A stretch of 64,000 bases of DNA from Castor canadensis. Lineage: Eukaryota; Chordata; Mammalia; Rodentia; Castoridae. Shown here piece after piece: positions 11,301 through 22,300 of this stretch. The stretch's first letter is position 1. Each line of letters opens with the position of its first letter. The position numbers and the translations under genes were made by a program. Under the pieces are notes generated by a model. It saw nothing but the letters and a program-made list of their open reading frames with translations, searched no databases and was not told the origin of the DNA. Location of the stretch: assembly GCF_047511655.1 (NCBI RefSeq), contig NC_133403.1, forward strand, positions 14,691,014 through 14,755,013, written 5' to 3'.

Positions 11301-11941
11301 GCTGAGGCTTGCTTTGTGCTCTCAGATATGACCAATTTTGGGGAAGGTTCCATGGGATGCTGAGAAGGATGTATATTGTGTGAAGTTGGATGAAATATTC
11401 TGTAGACATCAGCTAGGTCCATTTGATCTATGGTGTGGTTTAGTTCTAGAATTTATTTACTGATTTTTTGTTTGGATGACCTATCTACTGGTGATAGGGG
11501 AGTATTAAAGTCTCTCACTACCACTGTGTTGAAGTCTATATATGTTTTTAGGTCCTTCAGAGTATGTTTGATGAAATTGGGTGCACTGACAGTGGGTGCC
11601 TATAGGTTGATAATTGTTGTTTCCTTTTGGTGTATTTCCCCTTATATTAGCATGGAGTGTCCTTCTTTATCTTGTTTGATCAATGTAAGTTTGAAATCTA
11701 CTTTGTCCGAGATAAGTATTGCTACTGCTGCCTGTTTTTGGGGGCCATTGGCTTGGAATATCTTCAAGCCTTTCACCCTAAGCCAGTGTTTGTTTCTGTC
11801 GATGAGGTGGGTCTCCTGTAAGCAACAGATTGTTGGCTCTTCCTTTTCAATCCAGTTTGTCAAATGGTGTCTTTTGATGGGGTACTTAAGTCTGTTAACA
11901 TTCAGTGGTAGTATTGATAGGTATGTCATGATTCCCATCAT
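8359..11941 (-). pseudogene. ORF2p: L1 ORF2 (endonuclease-reverse transcriptase), broken
   Basis: The N-terminus starts with an ATG at 11941 and shows the endonuclease signature (ICCLQETHL near residue 40, then 'NGPQKQAAVAILISDK'). Frames then break (stops and shifts at about 10.75-11.6 kb). The longest open piece, 8563-10251 (562 codons), covers part of the RT palm, thumb and the Cys-rich C-terminus ([21 protein letters not shown]). It retains FADD at about residues 58-61, but joins KLGI directly to KISLFADD, an in-frame loss of roughly 70 residues including the conserved SGTRQGCPLSP segment. The original stop corresponds to 8359-8361. A typical intact ORF2 is about 1,270 residues. Confidence 0.9.
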
Positions 11942-11991
11942 TTAGTTGTTTTTGTTGTTTGAGGGTTTGTTTGTGTGTAGCTGAATCAATG

Positions 11992-13120
11992 TTACTCTCT
12001 ACTTTCATGCCTTTTCTTCTCCTGTGGTTTGGTACTTACTGCCTGTCCTGTCTTAGGTTTTTTTGCTTTCATTTTCTGTGAGCAGAATTCCTTGAAGAAT
12101 CTTTTGTAGTGGTGACTTGGTGGTAATATATTGTTTTAGTTTCTGCTTACCATGGAAGACTTTTGTTGCTCCATGTAGTTGGAATGATAGTTTTGCTGGG
12201 TTGAGTATCCTAGTGTTGAAATTATTTTCATTCAGTTCCTGGAAGACCTCACTTCGTGCTCTTCTTGCTTTTAAGGTTTCCTTTGAGAAATCTGCTGTGA
12301 TTTTGATGGGTTTACCTTTTTATGTTATTTGTTTTTTGTCTCTTTCAGCATTCAATATTCTTTCTCTATTCTCTGTGCTTGTTGTTTTAATGATAATATG
12401 TCATGGGGTTGTTCTATTTTGGTCTAGTCTGTTTGGTGTCCTGTAGGCTTCCTGTACCTGAATGGGCATAGTTTTCTCTAGATTTGGGAAAGTTTCTCTT
12501 ATTAGTTTGTTGAATATATTATGACTTCCTTTTGCTTGCACTTCCCTTTTTCAATGCCTGTGATTCTCAGGTTTGGTCTTTTGATGGAGTTGGTGAGTTC
12601 TTGCATATTCGTTTCACAGGTCTTGAGTTGGTTGACTAATAGCTGTTCAGTTTTTCCTTGAATTTCCATTTTATCTTCAAGTTCCGAGATTCTGTTTTCC
12701 ACTTGTTCTAGTCTGCTGGAATGTCCTTCCATTGTGTTTTGTGTTTCTGTTTCATTCTTTTTTCTGAGGTTTTCCATTTCATGGGTCACTTCCTCTTTAA
12801 TATTGTTTATTTTTGGCTTTAATTCATTTATCTCCCTATGTATAGTGTTCTCTGTTTCACTATGGTGTTTATTTAGGGCTCTTTTGATTTCATTTATTTG
12901 TTCCTGTTTCTTCTTATATTCTTTATTTTTGGTGTCTTGAAATTTCTTGAGTGCCTCTTGTACATTTTGATTGACCCTGTCTAGTATCAACTCCATGAAA
13001 TTCTCAGTGATTACTTGCAGGATACTTTCTTTCAAGGTGATCTTGTGGACTCGTTGGGTTCCATGGCTTCATTTATCTTTGTTTTGTTGGAGTCTGGAAC
13101 CGGGTATCCATTTTTTTCAT
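11992..13120 (-). pseudogene. ORF1p: L1 ORF1 (RNA-binding chaperone), broken
   Basis: The 177-codon open frame at 12502-13035 is a long Glu/Lys-rich coiled coil followed by the start of the RRM ('RPNLRITGIEKGK'). The C-terminal domain is out of frame between 12500 and the expected stop at 11992-11994. A possible upstream ATG lies at 13118-13120. In an intact L1 this protein trimerises through the coiled coil and coats the L1 RNA. Here it is inactivated by frameshift. Confidence 0.88.
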
Positions 13121-13369
13121 TTCCCTCTAAATCCTGTATTAAATTATTTTTTTGGGGTAATGGTTTCCATCATTTTTTCTTCTTCCCATAGTTTCTGCTG
13201 GTATTGTTTAACTGTTCTTGATATGCTTGTTGGTGGTTTCAGTCACCTGTTTTCTTTCCCTTGGTTAAATTTTGTTTTGTGGCTTTATTGGATTTTTAGC
13301 TAATTGTGTAGTGCTGCTTCTGTCCCTGGTTTGGGTGTAATTTACTGTCAACTAATTCACGTGTTAAAA

Positions 13370-13515
13370 CAAAAAAAGCAAAAAACAAAACAAAACAAAA
13401 ACAAACAGACAAAACAACAATAAGAAAACAAAACACACAAACAAATGAAAACACCAAAAAAACAAGGAGAGATGAGCAAATAAACAAGAAACAAACAAAC
13501 AAACAAACAAAAACT
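13370..13515. repeat. A-rich / (CAAA)n tract in L1 5' UTR
   Basis: Long low-complexity A-rich stretch with CAAA and CAAAA repeats between the L1 5' UTR body and ORF1. The left edge of the window (60-110) shows the same type of tract at the same place in its L1, so it belongs to the element. Confidence 0.75.
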
Positions 13516-14450
13516 CCAGGTTCAGGATCAGTAGAATTTCAGTCTTAGTTTAAGTTCTGGTGTTCCTCCTCCAGTATCCTGTCCTGGTGTTGTTATTTAA
13601 GCAGAAGCTCTGTCTTAGTCTTGCCAGGTGGTTGGCCTGTGGGTAGTGTTTTTTTTCTTCTATCTTTCAGCAGCTGCTGCTTGGTCAGCTTCTCCCAAAG
13701 TGAGGTGTGGCAGCTCTGCAGTCTACTAGTTGTCTTGCTTTGGAGTTGGTTTATCTCTGTGCTTGTTTACTAGGGGCTTGTGTCTTTGCCTTGCTTCCTT
13801 TCCCTGGGGCAAGAACAAGAGCAAGGTCAGTGATCTGTCAGCTGGCTGCCACTGTCAGTGTGTTGTGATGGTTCACTGTTTGTTCTCCAATGCTGCAGAG
13901 CTGTCTGACTGTGGGTGCCCAAGGTCTGAGCACTGTGGCTTAGCACCTTCACTCCTTCCCTACTTCAGGCAGTGGCGTATCACCTGCCTGTGCAAGTTCG
14001 GCTCCTTGCCCCTCCTCCCTTCTCCCGTGCGCTTTCAGCAACCCCTGCCTCCTCTGCTGTGCACTAGTTTTCAGTTCCGTTGTTCATTTAGTTTTTTTTT
14101 TTTTTGCTTGGGGGATCAGTCTGTCCAGGGGAGTTGTGCTGATTTATCCCAGGGGAGGCTGAGGGATATTGTGTGATGCTTGGCTCTCACCTATTTGGTC
14201 TGCTCTAGGTCTCCCAAGCATGTTTGGAGCTGGTGGCAGTGGCAGCATGGGGGTGGCAGCTCACTTGTTCTCACAGTGTATCATGGTGTGGAGAAGCCTT
14301 CCATGGGCTAAGGGTTCAGGGTGACAAAGTTTCAACTCTCTCTGGTGCTTCACCTCTTCCAAGCATGGCTCCAGTGTCTCAGCAAGGTTCCTGACTTGCA
14401 GAGCTCATGTTGTCTGTGTCTGTGTCCCAGTCGCCATTTTGGATCTCCTA

Positions 14451-15860
14451 ATCTGGTTATTTGTGTGCTATCCAATGTCCTCAGAATCCCTGTCTAAAGA
14501 CATCCTTGGCCCCATACAGTTCTGCTCTGATTTGCAGGGATAAAAACTTGACAGGTGCTTTCTTTGTAAGTCTAAATTCCTGCAAGGCAGCATAGGTCTT
14601 TTCACTCATCCAGGTGCTAAAAGCATCAGCTGAGTAATAGCTCCCATATGCCCTGCTGTCCTTCTAGTGAGAACTCACACAGGAAATCTGCTTTTGCCTT
14701 GGCTACATTGATTCCATCAATGGGCATGTGACACAGTGGAGGGTGTTCATTTTGAGGATGTACATCACTGGAGAGCCTGACCTTGCTCCCTGCCAAGGAA
14801 TTCTGAAAGCAGGATGTGCTTTGCTTCAGCTTAGGGATATAGATCCAGGCATAGAAAGACCATGAAATGTGACCTGTGTTCTGCTTGAAACATCTTCTGT
14901 GGCAAGCAGTGGTTGTACCCAATCCATAACATTGATGACATTAATGATGTTAAGTCTCATGAGCAAGAGAATGTAGGCATGATAAAGACCGTGGTCAGAC
15001 AGAAGTACTTGGCTAGCCAATTCCATAAAATTGCTAGGGAATTAATGGTCAGAAGTGTGACAATTACCCTAATACAGAATCAAGTGTGTATATCTCTCTT
15101 CTTCCATTTAGAAGGAATTGCAATGCCTTTGTGGGAGTCTTCTGGATTGGTGGTCAGCATATCCTACTGATTTAACATTGCCCTATTTTCCAGGTGACAA
15201 AAAACTCTGTGAACTTTGACTGGGACTCAAGACTGAGAATTCCTCTGCATCAAATGGTGGAAAACTGCTAACACGTTGGTCTTTGGATCTGACAGTCCAA
15301 AGGTGATGGTTATTTCAAGGGTCAGAATAGATGCCATGTGGAAATTATGGCAACTCTCAGTGAGTCAAAAGTCAACCCAGGGCTTCTGAAGTAAGGCCCC
15401 TGTGATTTGCAGCAGATGCCATACTCCATTTAAAAAATAATTCCTGGCAAGCTTTGGGTCATAGAAAAAAATGGAACATTCAGCCATGGGACCCCAAATA
15501 AGCATGTATCCATTAGGGCCTATCAAAAGCTAATTCTTCCATAGTAACAAGTCATAGGCCAGGTAAGCCTAGAACCAATAGAACTGGATGCAAAAATGTC
15601 GTTAGGGATATGAAAATTCAAATGGTAATGATGTAATACTTCATATGCACTGTAGGATTATATGTATTAGCAAAGATATAGAGAACTGAAACCTGATACA
15701 TTGCTGGTGAGTATATAAGATAAATACACACTCTCAAAAATGTCAGGTTTTTTAGACATGCTGGTTATACATAATCCTCTGATTATGAGATATTTATTCC
15801 TGTTCATATTCCTGAGATGAAGTTTACTATGTCTGACAATAACATAACCAGTGATAACAA
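14451..15860. other. Unassigned sequence, possibly an old degraded retroelement
   Basis: No family recognised. Two antisense open frames (14626-14922, 98 codons; 14826-15026, 66 codons) and one sense frame (14913-15170, 85 codons) overlap. None shows a motif that I can name. The stretch is less AT-rich than its surroundings, which would fit a decayed ERV internal region or an old processed copy, but this is only an impression. Confidence 0.35.
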
Positions 15861-15861
15861 T

Positions 15862-16130
15862 GAGGGCCCCTACTCCACCAAGCCCAGAACACCCAAATAC
15901 ACTTAATACCTGAGAAAACTTTTGGCTGACTGGGCTAATTTAAGGGCCTCATACCCTGCTCTGGGCCAGTTAGAGTAGCAGGGGAATGGGGTCAAGCTGT
16001 GCAAAATTTTCCACAACTAGTGTTACCATACAGGGCCACCATTCTGTCAAGCCCAGGATGTGCAAGCTTTTGGCTAAGGAGTCCGATTAAAGCCCTCACA
16101 CTTGGCCCCAGTGGGGTGGAGTAAAGCCAC
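15862..16130. repeat. Imperfect direct duplication, period ~169 bp
   Basis: Two diverged units. 'agggc', 'caagcccag', 'cttttggct' and 'ggcc' recur in order at 15862-15970 and again at 16031-16110. The better-conserved words are 'aagcccag' (15879 and 16050) and 'cttttggct' (15919 and 16068). It may be part of an LTR U3 region or a simple local duplication. Confidence 0.55.
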
Positions 16131-17189
16131 TCATTCCAGGGTATCTATCCAAAGGATGGACTGGAAGCAAGCAGTCTAGCTGGTTAGTGTTCAATATGGA
16201 GATCTCTATCTGAAGACAAGGACAGCAAGGAAGCGAACTGGCCACCTAGATGGAGTCCTTAGCCCATGGAACAGCTGAGACCTACATAAGGTATTCATCT
16301 CTTACTCTCCAACAAAATGCAAATAGGAAGCCTAGGTGGAAAAGAAGGGAAAAAAAGCTCATTATGAACAAGCCAGACTAGCCCTGGACACCCTGAACAG
16401 GAAAAGGTGTAGGTTTTGAAAGTTGCAGTGCATGTTCTGACTACTTACTGTGCTGGATGACCACCACTCACCTCAACTGCTAACTCACATGCCTGGAACT
16501 GCTCACTCACTCCTGCAGCTATCTGATCCAAAGCTTCCCCACAGGTTAAACATGGGCAATCCAGGATCCTAAGGAGACAAGTGAGTAAACATGGCAGGAG
16601 AATTGCAGACAAAAGCCTGGTGACCAGAAATTAGAGGTGAGCATACAACTTAAGAAAGAGCCCAAAAGACATTCGCTGATAGTATTCACTTCAACCCTTC
16701 CTTACTCCTTCCTCTCAACAACCTCAGCTAGCCAATTATTGCCTACCCTCCATTCATTCCACTACATTCTCTTCATCCTTCTCTTCAGATTCCCTTGACA
16801 ACTTATCATTTTCACTGAGAATCTACCTGATAATACCCCTAACTACTTGAGAAACATCTACATTTCAACAAGATGTCCCATGTCTGAGAAGCATGTCTGC
16901 CAAGACTGTACTAGAACAATGTATACATCATTAACCAAGACAGAATTCAGTGAGGAAGGAAACACAAAGGAGAAAGCCAGATCTTAACTTTGGTTATGAA
17001 TAATATATGGGTCTTTAATTCAGAAGGGGGATCAGAATTTAAAGTGTAGAATTGGGAACACACTTCTCTAGAATGAAGCAAGGTATTGAGCTTGTGGTTT
17101 GCTCATTAGCAAGGCATTTGTCTATCAACCTCTGAACTAATTGTTCTTAATTTTTAGTTACAGGTTATACCCACTTGTAAAGCATTGAG
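16131..17189. other. Unassigned intergenic sequence
   Basis: No repeat family, RNA gene or credible coding frame seen. Composition is near neutral for the window. Confidence 0.5.
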
Positions 17190-17327
17190 AAATACTAACA
17201 CTTAGATCTTACCCCCCAAAATTTCTGAATTAATTAGTTTGACATATAGCACAGGCATCAGGGTTTTATTTTATTATAGCTCTTCATATGATTTTAATTT
17301 GAAGAATAACTTGAGAACCACTGTAGA
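17190..17327 (+). mobile_element. MER5-like hAT DNA-transposon remnant
   Basis: The right end 'aacttgagaaccactg' is the characteristic terminus of MER5-type (hAT-Charlie) elements. The inside matches their order loosely ('tagatcttaccccc', 'tttctgaatta', 'gcatcaggg'). The left terminus is degraded. Confidence 0.65.
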
Positions 17328-17355
17328 CCATCAACAGCCAGCATGTCTGTGTGAG

Positions 17356-17377
17356 TGAGAGAGAGACAGAGACAGAG

Positions 17378-17458
<81 letters not shown>
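17356..17458. repeat. (GA)n microsatellite
   Basis: Almost uninterrupted GA dinucleotides in three blocks broken by 'acagag' and 'gaacag'. The antisense open frame of Ser/Leu dipeptides here is a by-product. Confidence 0.97.
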
Positions 17459-18307
17459 GAAACCAAAAGACAGAGAAACAAAACCACATTTAGTATTTGG
17501 GACCTGAGTTAAGCTTCCCCTTCTAGGAAATTGCTCTGCACATAATTCTTTCTAATTATTGGACCACACTAAATTTACTTATGTTCTTGAAGTCTCATAT
17601 AAGCAGAATCATTCCAAACAGTTATTGAAAAACCACTTTAAAGCAAAGTGACCACAGCTCTGATGTCCATGAACATGGTCCCTGAAAAGTAAAGAAGTAT
17701 TACTGATTATTACTGGAAGTATTACTGGAATTATTGATAATTCCTAGAAATTTCGTGCAAGAAGATGAACAGTGAAGAGGTTTTTTTAACAAATGGGACT
17801 GTGCTGTTTTGATCAAAAACTCTCACAATTGTTTTCTTTCTAAGGAGAACTTACACTTTCAGACAAGCATGAAGAAATAGCATCCTCAAGAAGCATCATG
17901 AAGCCATGGACCCCCAAACTCCTCTTAACAGTCTGGGTCTACAAAAATTAAACCTAATATTTGTGGTTAAGTTTTAAACTCTTAAAATCTCAGTATAATT
18001 AAGCTAATCTGAAATCCACCTCAAATTATGTAGTAATGTTGTTTAATGATGTTAGTCCTCAATTTTTTATTACAACTTTTACCTTACTCTTCAACCAGTG
18101 GGCAGTGTATGGTATATGAGAGAGAAAGTCTGAACTATTTGTGATGGATGTTTGACATTTGGGACTTCTCAGGACCTTTCCTAATGTGGAGGGTGCAACA
18201 TGATATGATGGGAAGATAAGTTGCACTTCTAGAGAATGGGGACAATTTACTTTTTCAGCAAATTGCCTAAAGAGTTCAGCAAATTAAATGATCCCATATA
18301 AACCCTC

Positions 18308-18310
<3 letters not shown>
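17459..18310. other. Unassigned AT-rich sequence
   Basis: No recognisable repeat or coding segment. A small local triplication of 'tactgga/attactgg' words lies at 17698-17735. Confidence 0.5.
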
Positions 18311-18359
<49 letters not shown>

Positions 18360-18366
18360 TTTCTCT
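18311..18366. repeat. (CT)n microsatellite
   Basis: Near-perfect run of about 22 CT units, then imperfect CT-rich sequence. It directly precedes an antisense SINE and probably grew from that SINE's tail. Confidence 0.97.
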
Positions 18367-18371
18367 CTTTT

Positions 18372-18440
18372 CTGGGTATCAAATTCAAGGCCTTATGCAA
18401 GGTAGGCAAGTGTTGTACCTGCCAAGAACCCCAATCTTGA
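18372..18440 (-). mobile_element. ID-type SINE fragment
   Basis: Antisense tRNA-derived words 'tgggtatcaaattcaaggcc' and 'aggcaagtgttgtacctgcc', corresponding to the B-box and A-box sides of an ID element. Confidence 0.6.
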
Positions 18441-18639
18441 GGAACTGGCTCACAAGCTCAGGAGTGGTTAAATGTAGTGGAGCCATGAGTAAATTGAGTC
18501 AGAAACCAGCCAAGAATCTAAGTGGAACTACACTTCAAATTCTTCATTCTGCCTTTCTCTGAATCCTCTGTACTTGCCAAATATTGGCAGAGTGGAATGA
18601 CTTTTCTTTCTTTTTTTTTAAAACTATATAATTTTATTG

Positions 18640-18905
18640 AAGAAGCAGGAAGGGACATAGTGGACTGGGAACCTTGGAGACCTGCTTCTGATAAGGACTG
18701 AAAGTGGTGGGGCTCAGCCCAGAAACAACTGTACTGGGGAGATAAAGAACCACCACAAGGAGAATTAAAAAGAGTCTCCCCACACCCTTCAGGGGCATCA
18801 GGTTTCTGGACCCTGCTGCTCGAAGAACTTCTATAAAGGCAGCCTTTTACTTTTGCTTTTTTGGCCAATAAACTTTTCTTGCTTCTACCTTGCTGGAATT
18901 TTCTA
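18640..18905 (+). promoter_or_regulatory. LTR-like promoter/polyadenylation region, tentative
   Basis: A TATA-like 'tctataaaggc' near 18830 is followed 25-40 bp later by 'caataaactt' (18866-18875) and a T-rich stretch, the compact spacing of an LTR R region. The left boundary and TSD are not visible, and an L1 tail starts directly to the right. The antisense 116-codon frame across it has no recognisable domain. It could equally be chance AT-rich sequence. Confidence 0.35.
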
Positions 18906-19389
18906 TCATTGTTTATTTATTTATTTAATTTTTATTTTACTCACATGTGCATACAATGTTTGGGTCATTTATTCCCCCCTCCCTCCCCTTCACCCCACCC
19001 CATGCCCTCCCTTTCCTCCCATACCCCTCTCTAACCGGCAGAAACTATTTTGCCCTTATCTCTAATTTTGTTGTAGAGAAAGTATAAGCAATAATAGGAA
19101 GGACCAAGGGTTTTTGCTAGTTGAGATAAGGATAGCTATACAGGGAGTTGACTCGCATTGATTTCCTGTGCCTGTGTGTTATCTTCTAAATTAATTCTTC
19201 TTGAACTAACCTTTTCTCTAGTTCCTGGTCTCCTCCTATTGGCCTAAGTTGTTTTAAAGTATCTGCTTTAATTTCTCTGCATTGAGGGCAACAAATGCTA
19301 TCTAGTTTTTTAGGTGTCTTACTTATCCTCATACCTCCCTTGTGTGCTCTCGCTTTATCATGTGATCAAAGACAAATCCTCTTGTTGTG

Positions 19390-22300
19390 TTTGCTCTTGA
19401 TCTCATGTCTGCATATGAAGGAAAACATACAATTTTTGGTCCTTTGGGCCAGGCTAACCTAACTCAGAATGATGTTCTCCAATTCCATCCATTTACCGGC
19501 GAATGATAACATTTCATTCTTCTTCATGGCTGCATAAAATTCCATTGTGTATAAATACCACATTTTCTTAATCCATTCGTCAGTGGTGGGGCATCTTGGC
19601 TGTTTCCATAACTTGGCTATTGTGAATAGTGCTGCAAAAAACATGGGTGTGCAGGTGCCTCTGGAGTAATCTGTGTCACAGTCTTTTGGGTATATCCCCA
19701 AGAGTGGTTTTGATGGATCATATGGTAGATCAATGTTTAGCTTTTCATAGCTTCCAAACTTTATTCCAGAGTGGTTGTACTAGTTTACAAACCACCAACA
19801 GTGTATGAGGGTTCCTTTTTCCCCACATCCTCGCCAACACCTGTTGTTCTTGGTGTTGCTAATGATGGCTATTCTAACAGGGGTGAGGTGGAATCTTAGT
19901 GTGGTTTTAATTTGCATTTCCTTTATTGCTAAAGATGGTGAGCATTTTTTCATGTGTTTTTTGGCCATTTGAATTTCTTCTTTTGAGAAAGTTCTGTTTA
20001 GTTCACTTGCCCACTTCTTTATTGGTTCATTAGTTTTGGGAGAATTTAGTTTTTTAAGTTCCCTATATATTCTGGTTATCAGTCCTTTGTCTGATGTATA
20101 GCTGGCAAATATTTTCTACCACTCTGTGGGTGTTCTCTTCAGTTTAGAGACCATTTCTTTTGTTGAGCAGATGCTTTTTAGTTTTATGAGGTCCCATTTA
20201 TCTATGCTATCTCTTAGTTGCTGTGCTGCTGGGTTCTGTTGAGAAAGTTCTTGCCTATATTCACAATAGCCAAGTTATGGAAACAGCCAAGATGCCTCAC
20301 CACTGACGAATGGATTAAGAAAATGTGGTATCTACACACAATGGAATTTTATGCAGCCATGAAGAAGAATGAAATGTTATCGTTCGCTGGTAAATGGTTG
20401 GAATTGGAGAACATTATTCTGAGTGAGGTTAGCCTAGCCCAAAACACCAAACATCGCATGTTCTCCCTCATATGTGGATATTAGATCAAGGGCAAACAAC
20501 AATGGGATTGGACTTTGAGCACATGATAAAAGCGAGAGCACACAAGGGAGGGGTGAGGATAGGTAAGACACCTACAAAACTAGCTAGCATTTGTCGCCCT
20601 TAACGCAGAGAAACTAAAGCAGATACCTTAAAAGCAACTGAGGCCAATAGGAAAAGCGGACCAGGAACTAGAGAAAAGGTTACGTCAAAAAGAATTAACC
20701 TAGAAGGTAACACACACGCAAAGGAAATCAATGTGAGTCAATGCCCTGTATAGCTATCCTTATCTCAACCAGCAAAAACTCTTGTTCCTTCCTATTATAG
20801 CTTATATCTGTCTACAACAAAAGTAGAAATAAGGGAAAAATAGTTTCTGCTGGGTATTGAGGGAGTGGGGGAGAGGGAGGGGGCGGAGTGAGTGGTAAGG
20901 GATGGTGTGGGGGCAGGGGGAAGAAATGACCCAAACCTTGTATGCACATATGAATAATAAAAGAAAAAAAAAGAAAGTTCTTGCCTATGCCTATTAATTC
21001 CAGAGTATTTCCTACTCTTTCCTGTACCAAGTTTAGAGTTTGTGTTCTGACATTAAGATGTGTGATCCATTTTGAATTAATATTGGTATAGGGTGATATA
21101 CATGGATCTAGTTTCAGTTTTTTGTACACTGCTAACCAGTTTTCCCAGCAGTTTTTGTTGAAGAGGCTGTCTTTTCTCCATCGTATGTTTTTAGCATCTT
21201 TGTCAGAGATAAGTTGGTTATAGTTGTGTGGCTTCATATCTGGGACCTCTATTCTGTTCCACTGGTCTTCATGTCTGTTTTTGTGCCAGTACCATGCTGT
21301 TTTTATTGTTATTGCTTTGTAATATAGTTTGAAGTCAGGTATCGTGATACCTCCAGCATTGTTCTTTTGACTGAGTATTGCCTTGGCTATTCGTGGCCTC
21401 TTGTGTTTCCATATAAATTTAACAGTAGATTTTTCAATCTTTTTGATGAATGTCATTGGAATTTTGATGGGAATTGCATTAAACATGTAGATTACTTTTG
21501 GGAGTATAGACATTTTTACTATGTTGATTCTACCAATCCATGAGCATGGGAGATCTCTCCACTTTCTATAGTCTTCCTCAAACTCTTTCTTCAGAAGTTT
21601 ATAGTTTTCCTTGTAGAGGTTGTTCACATCCTTTTTAGGTTTACACCTAGGTATTTAATTTTTTTTGAGGCTATTGTAAATGGAATTGTTTTCATATATT
21701 CGTTCTCAGTTTGTTCATTCTTAGTGTATAGAAATGCTAATGATTTTTCTATGTTGATTTTATGTCCTGCTACAAAGCTATAGCTGTTGATGTTGTCTAG
21801 GAGCTTTTTAGTAGAGTTTTTTGGGTCTTTAAGGTATAGGATCATGTCATCTGCAAATAGGGATATTTTGACAGTTTCTTTACCTATTTGTATTCCTTTT
21901 ATTCCTTCTTCTTGCCTAATTGCTCTGGCTAGGAATTGCAGTACTATGTTGAATAGGAGTGGAGATAGTGGATCCTTGTCTAGTTCCTGATTTTAGAGGG
22001 AATGGTTTGTTTTTCTCAGTTAAGTATAATGCTGGTTGTAGGTTTGTCATATATAGCTTTTATAATGTTGAGGTACTTTCCTTCTATTCCTACTTTTCTT
22101 AGAGCTTTTATCATGAAATGGTGTTGGATCTTATCAAAGGCTTTTTCTGCATCTATTGAGATCAAGTGGTTCTTGTCTTTGCTTCTGTTAATGTGGTTTA
22201 TTATGCTTATTGATTTTTTTATGTTGAACCACCCCTGCATTCATGGTGTGAAGCCTACTTGATTGTGGTGAATGATCTTTTTGATGTGTTGTTGAATTCA

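Larger units (their letters stand above)
7862..14450 (-). mobile_element. Full-length L1, antisense (about 6.6 kb)
   Basis: Complete L1 architecture on the minus strand: 5' UTR (about 14450-13130), ORF1 (about 13035-11992), ORF2 (11941-8359), 3' UTR with a G-rich tract (sense; 7935-7980) and an A-rich tail (7862-7897). The 5' end carries a CAAAATGGCG motif at 14432-14442. Both ORFs are broken, so it is not active. I found no convincing TSD around it. It is the most complete element in the window together with the 18.9-26.6 kb copy. Confidence 0.92.

Noticed and set aside
7862..14450. TSD for the full-length antisense L1
   Set aside because: No direct repeat of 8 bp or more was found by eye between the sequences next to 7862 and 14450.
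17284..17487. Ser/Leu-rich antisense protein
   Set aside because: It is the translation of a (GA)n microsatellite.
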